From: Pseudomonadota bacterium
GTDB taxonomy: Bacteria > Pseudomonadota > Alphaproteobacteria > Reyranellales > Reyranellaceae
Length of the DNA: 64,000 nt
Reading direction: 5' to 3'
NCBI GenBank assembly: GCA_018242505.1
Contig: JAFEBU010000007.1
Location: 1-64,000, forward strand
Part shown: piece after piece, positions 54,898 through 64,000 of the stretch
Position numbering within the stretch: position 1 is the stretch's first letter
Layout of the letters: the number at the start of each line of letters is the position of its first letter
The notes under the pieces: model-generated
Databases searched by the model: none
What the model was told of the DNA's origin: nothing
Seen by the model: only the letters and a program-made list of their open reading frames with translations
Translations under genes and position numbers: made by a program

Positions 54898-54916
54898 ATG
54901 AAAGAATGACTTTCAT
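54898..54916. promoter_or_regulatory. LysR-type operator palindrome
   Basis: atgaaag-aatga-ctttcat is a perfect seven-base inverted repeat with a five-base centre, located between the divergent LysR and PNPOx-like genes in an AT-rich gap. This is the right place and symmetry for an LTTR recognition site. Confidence 0.55.
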
Positions 54917-54981
54917 TCTACGCTAATTATTTCCTCAAACGGAAGGCATACATCCCTGCCCGGCAGTGATGGAGCATTGCG

Positions 54982-55941
54982 ATGGAGATGTCGCCCTTCC
55001 ATGTCGACGAGCTTGCCGCCCAATCGCTCGCCCATCAGGGCAGCCCGGGCGCCGGCATCCGCGCTTTCATGCCGGACCAGCATCGCAACTTCTTTACGCT
55101 CCTGCCCTACCTCTTCGTGGCTACCGCGGATGCGAGCGGTTCACCGGTCGCCTCGGTTCTTCATGGCTTGCCTGGCTTCGTCCAGTCGCCCGATCCGACG
55201 ACCCTGCGCATCGATGCGCTTGCCGCGGCCGACGATCCTGCCGCCGCGGGCCTGCAGACAGGGCGTGAGATCGGTCTGCTGGGCATCGACCTTTCCAACC
55301 GCCGGCGCAATCGCGCCAACGGCAAGGTGACGACGTCGGACGAGCGCGGCCTGACGGTCGGCGTCGCCCAGAGCTTCGGCAATTGCGCGAAATATATCCA
55401 GACGCGCCAGGCGACCGCTCGTTTCCGCGATCCGGCGCCCGTCGAACGACTGGCCGGCCTCGACGACGCGGCACGCCGCCTGATCGCCAACGCCGATACC
55501 TTCTTCGTCGCCAGCCGCTCGCGCGCCACGATCGAGCGGGCCGGTGGCCTCGATATCTCCCATCGCGGTGGCCGGCCGGGTTTCGTCGACGTGCGGGGCG
55601 ACACGCTCGTCGTGCCCGACTTTGTCGGCAACCGCTTCTTCAACACGCTGGGCAACTTCCTGGGCGATCCGCGCGCTGGCCTCCTGTTCATCGATTTCGC
55701 CACCGGCGAACTGCTACAGCTGCAGGGTACGGTCGCGATCGACTGGACCGACGGTGTCGCCGCCAGGATCGCCGGCGCGCAGCGAAGCTGGCGGGTCGAG
55801 GTCAAACGCGGCTGGCGCCGGCAGCAGGCCTTCCCTTTCGATTGGAATTTCGGCGACTACGCGCCGACGACGCTGGCGACCGGCGTCTGGTCTCATAATG
55901 AGGACAAACGCGAGACCATGGCCTCGAGCGCCAGGACATAG
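54982..55941 (+). CDS. Pyridoxamine 5'-phosphate oxidase-like FMN-binding protein
   Basis: A 319-residue protein of the PNPOx-like split-barrel superfamily. FMPDQHRNFFTLLPYLFVATADASGSPVAS is the first barrel strand region, and the C-terminal half carries FVDVRGDTLVVPDFVGNRFF and FLGDPRAGLLFIDF, which are typical flavin-contacting strands. The size and duplicated arrangement resemble a group of flavin-binding oxidoreductases annotated as pyridoxamine 5'-phosphate oxidase family. GGAG precedes the ATG. Its last 49 bases overlap the 3' end of the AroQ-like gene on the other strand. Confidence 0.82.
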   Translation: MEMSPFHVDELAAQSLAHQGSPGAGIRAFMPDQHRNFFTLLPYLFVATADASGSPVASVLHGLPGFVQSPDPTTLRIDALAAADDPAAAGLQTGREIGLLGIDLSNRRRNRANGKVTTSDERGLTVGVAQSFGNCAKYIQTRQATARFRDPAPVERLAGLDDAARRLIANADTFFVASRSRATIERAGGLDISHRGGRPGFVDVRGDTLVVPDFVGNRFFNTLGNFLGDPRAGLLFIDFATGELLQLQGTVAIDWTDGVAARIAGAQRSWRVEVKRGWRRQQAFPFDWNFGDYAPTTLATGVWSHNEDKRETMASSART

Positions 55942-56324
55942 GAATCGACGCCGAAGCCTGCAATGACGCCGACCACGGCCTCGGCCGTGACCGAGCCGAA
56001 TCCGCGTTTCTCGATGTTGGTCATATGGATCTCGATCGCCGGAGCGCTGATCGAGCGCAGGCAGTCGCGCAGAGCGTGGCCGGCGTGAAGGAATCCCGCG
56101 GGATTGAACAACACGCCGTCGATGCCCTTGCGGTCGGCCCGGTAGATCGCGCTCACCGCCTCGCCCTCGGTGTTGGTATAGAGGATCTCGAGCGTCACAC
56201 CCAGTTCGCGCGCCCGCCGGCGGATGACCGAGTTCAGCTCTTTCGCCGTCGTCGTCCCGTAGAGTTCAGGCTGGCGGGTGCCCAAATACTCCATATTGGC
56301 GCCCTGGATGAGCAGGAGTTTCAT
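55893..56324 (-). CDS. Divergent type II 3-dehydroquinate dehydratase-like protein
   Basis: A 143-residue protein with the flavodoxin-like fold of AroQ. It keeps LLIQGANMEYLGTRQPELYG (Asn, Arg and catalytic Tyr of the lid region), NTEGEAVSAIYRA, NPAGFLHAGHALRD (active-site His) and IEIHMTNIEKRGF (second His), but the conserved RExFR-type segment is altered to KRGFGSV and the NLNLLG motif to NMEYLG. It may be a specialised dehydratase rather than the shikimate-pathway enzyme. Its 3' end overlaps the PNPOx-like gene by 49 bases. Confidence 0.75.
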   Translation of the reverse strand: MKLLLIQGANMEYLGTRQPELYGTTTAKELNSVIRRRARELGVTLEILYTNTEGEAVSAIYRADRKGIDGVLFNPAGFLHAGHALRDCLRSISAPAIEIHMTNIEKRGFGSVTAEAVVGVIAGFGVDSYVLALEAMVSRLSSL

Positions 56325-56483
56325 TCCATCCCCGAGTCACGGCGCGGCAACCCACATGCCGCGTCTGCCGTATACTAGAACAAGTTTTGGTTGAAGGGCA
56401 CTAGCTCTCGGCACGCAGGCCCGCACGGCGCAAGTCGAACGCACGATCCGCGGCGCGCGCGCCGCCTGCGGCGAAGGCCAAAA

Positions 56484-57935
<1,452 letters not shown>

Positions 57936-58061
57936 TAAAGATCTCCCCTTTCGACCGGAACGCGACGTGCGGAGGCCTTGCGTGTCTCGGACAAGGTCCC
58001 TCGGTTGCGCTGCGCTCCGCTCCGGGCGGCGGCCTTCCTCATCTCTTGCACCTGTATTTGC

Positions 58062-62753
<4,692 letters not shown>

Positions 62754-62856
62754 TCCGCTCCTTATTAGCTCGCTTGGGGTCTGGGTCAAAACCGATTGTT
62801 GCAGCGCAACGGTCCCCGTAGAGTGGTCCGCACGGCACGAGATGCCCGGGGGAGCG

Positions 62857-63120
62857 ATGTCGAAGCGGATGGTTAAAATCCTGACCGGACTGGTCTTTGC
62901 GACGGCCGTCGGCGCCTGCGACAGGCCCGAGGCGACCTACACCACCCCCGGCTGGTACCTGGAGAAGCCACGGCCGGCCGTGACCCTGGGTCCGCAGATC
63001 TTCAAGGGTCCGTTCTCCTACGAACAGTGCGAGGTCGAGCGCAAGAAGCTGCCGCCCACTGTCGACAACCTGCTCTGCATCCGCGAGCTTGCCCCGCCGC
63101 CACGGACAGGTCCGTACTGA
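62857..63120 (+). CDS. Small lipoprotein of unknown function
   Basis: An 87-residue protein with a lipoprotein signal [21 protein letters not shown] (lipobox A-V-G-A-C, Cys21). The mature part has two cysteines ([10 protein letters not shown] and NLLCIREL) likely forming a disulfide, with a pattern CxxERxxLPxxxxxxLCI that recurs in short exported proteins of alphaproteobacteria. GGGGGAG precedes the ATG. It is divergent from gltB. Confidence 0.65.
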   Translation: MSKRMVKILTGLVFATAVGACDRPEATYTTPGWYLEKPRPAVTLGPQIFKGPFSYEQCEVERKKLPPTVDNLLCIRELAPPPRTGPY

Positions 63121-63179
63121 CAATTCCCTCGCCTGTCGGACTGGTCACTCGCCCGTCGGACTGGTTTTCACGCCGGTGA

Positions 63180-64000
63180 CTAACCGATCGCCATCAGGCT
63201 GGCGTTGCCGCCGGCGGCGGCGGTGTTGACGCTGACGGCGATCTCGTCGAACAGGAAGTCTGCCGGGTAGGGCGCACAATGGACCGGCACGATCGGGCCG
63301 TCGCGCTGCGCCAGATGCTGGACGAGGGTGCGGAGCTCGGCCTCGTCGCCGGCAAACAAAGCAGCCGAAAGATGCGGATCGTCGATCTCCATCGTCGCGC
63401 GGTTGCCAGTGGCGCGCACGACCTCGAACTGCGCCTGCAAGTCCGCCGGATCGTGGGCGACGCACAGGATCGTGCCCCCGGGTCGCAGCCGGTAGCTGTT
63501 GCGCTCGCCCACCGGGCCGACCAGTTCGCGCTCCGACGCGTCGATCGCGGGTGCAGGGCGCTGCGACAGGAGCCGCAGGAGATAGAGCGGCCCGCCCGCC
63601 TTGGGCCCGGTGCCCGACAGGCCGTGGCCACCGAACGGCTGCACTCCCACGACAGCGCCGATCAGGTTGCGATTGACGTACTGGTTGCCGGCGGCGCTGG
63701 CTTCCGTTGCCCGCGCCACGGTCTCGTCGATACGGCTATGCACCCCGAAGGTAAGACCGAAACCCGTTCGGTTGACCTCGCGGATCACGGCCTCCAGCCG
63801 TTCGCGGGGATAGCGCATCACATGCAGCACCGGCCCGAACACCTCGCCCGGCAGATCGGCGACGGATTCGATCTCGATCAGCGTCGGCGGCACGAAGAGA
63901 CCCGCGTGCATCTCCGCCGCCAGCGACGGCTGATGGATCGCGTGACCGTCCTCGCGCATGCGCTCGATGTGATCGAGCAGACGCTGTCGGGCATCGGGCG
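63180..64000 (-). CDS. putA: PutA, proline dehydrogenase/P5C dehydrogenase (3' part)
   Basis: The last 273 codons of a gene that begins beyond the window. The reading frame covers the end of the glutamate-semialdehyde dehydrogenase domain: EVFGPVLHVMRYPRERLEAV, NRTGFGLTFGVHSR, NQYVNRNLIGAVVGVQPFGG and HGLSGTGPKAGGPLYLLRL, followed by a C-terminal region of about 130 residues as in bifunctional PutA proteins. It oxidises proline-derived P5C to glutamate, in keeping with the nearby glutamate metabolism. The catalytic Cys and Glu lie outside the window. Confidence 0.92.
   Translation of the reverse strand, partial: PDARQRLLDHIERMREDGHAIHQPSLAAEMHAGLFVPPTLIEIESVADLPGEVFGPVLHVMRYPRERLEAVIREVNRTGFGLTFGVHSRIDETVARATEASAAGNQYVNRNLIGAVVGVQPFGGHGLSGTGPKAGGPLYLLRLLSQRPAPAIDASERELVGPVGERNSYRLRPGGTILCVAHDPADLQAQFEVVRATGNRATMEIDDPHLSAALFAGDEAELRTLVQHLAQRDGPIVPVHCAPYPADFLFDEIAVSVNTAAAGGNASLMAIG

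Overview
The window is about 64 kb of GC-rich chromosomal DNA, densely packed with genes and free of rRNA, tRNA, integrases, transposase genes or CRISPR arrays that I can see. The gene set (AapJQMP general amino-acid ABC transporter, NADPH-type GltBD, PutA, FolB next to a FolM-like reductase, Bug/TctC binding proteins, several luciferase-like flavin enzymes, acyl-CoA enzymes) fits a metabolically versatile, free-living alphaproteobacterium of the Rhodospirillales/Hyphomicrobiales type. Reyranella or Bradyrhizobium-like relatives are plausible, but the genus is an inference only.

Layout. 1-3.6 kb: end of aapJ, then aapQ, aapM, aapP. 3.7-8.2 kb: dTDP-glucose 4,6-dehydratase, a membrane/peptidoglycan-binding-like protein, small unknowns and an FkbM methyltransferase. 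8.2-11.6 kb: two divergent Bug periplasmic binding proteins and an FAD oxidoreductase. 12-19.2 kb: a 1381-residue beta-helix/Ig-repeat/RTX protein with its own type I secretion ABC transporter and membrane fusion protein. 19.2-26 kb: two LLM flavin oxidoreductases, then a tightly overlapping minus-strand chain (FolM-like SDR, FolB, two EamA/DMT transporters, FdtA-like ketoisomerase, FdtB-like aminotransferase). 26-29 kb: L-2-hydroxyglutarate-oxidase-like protein, OsmC, nitronate monooxygenase. 29-33 kb: LigAB-type extradiol dioxygenase, alpha/beta hydrolase and an unrecognised 369-residue protein, divergent from a MarR regulator across a tandem operator. 33-45 kb: VOC proteins, an orphan LivM-like permease, enoyl-CoA hydratases, an orphan Rieske protein, an LLM/hydrolase operon, threonine aldolase and an orphan CoxL-type molybdenum hydroxylase. 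45-52 kb: a chain encoding a one-module A-T-TE NRPS-like enzyme, an ABC membrane domain without ATPase, a CbpA-type J-protein and CbpM; upstream lies an acyl-CoA dehydrogenase whose stop codon runs into a minisatellite. 52-56.3 kb: DUF1194 protein, His-rich small protein, LysR regulator with a divergent PNPOx-like protein, divergent AroQ-like protein. 56.5-64 kb: gltD, gltB, a small lipoprotein and the 3' end of putA.

The most interesting candidates are the A-T-TE / ABC-membrane-domain / CbpA / CbpM chain (with a cysteine where the thioesterase normally has its serine nucleophile), the MarR-controlled operon that couples an unknown protein to a LigAB dioxygenase, the FolM-FolB-DMT-DMT-FdtAB chain, and the duplicated beta-helix adhesin. 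Several intergenic regions carry short hairpins that share sequence across the window and look like a dispersed REP-like family; one 151-bp MITE-like element starts in the stop codon of the nitronate monooxygenase gene. No similarity search could be run; family names come from motifs and overall pattern recognition.
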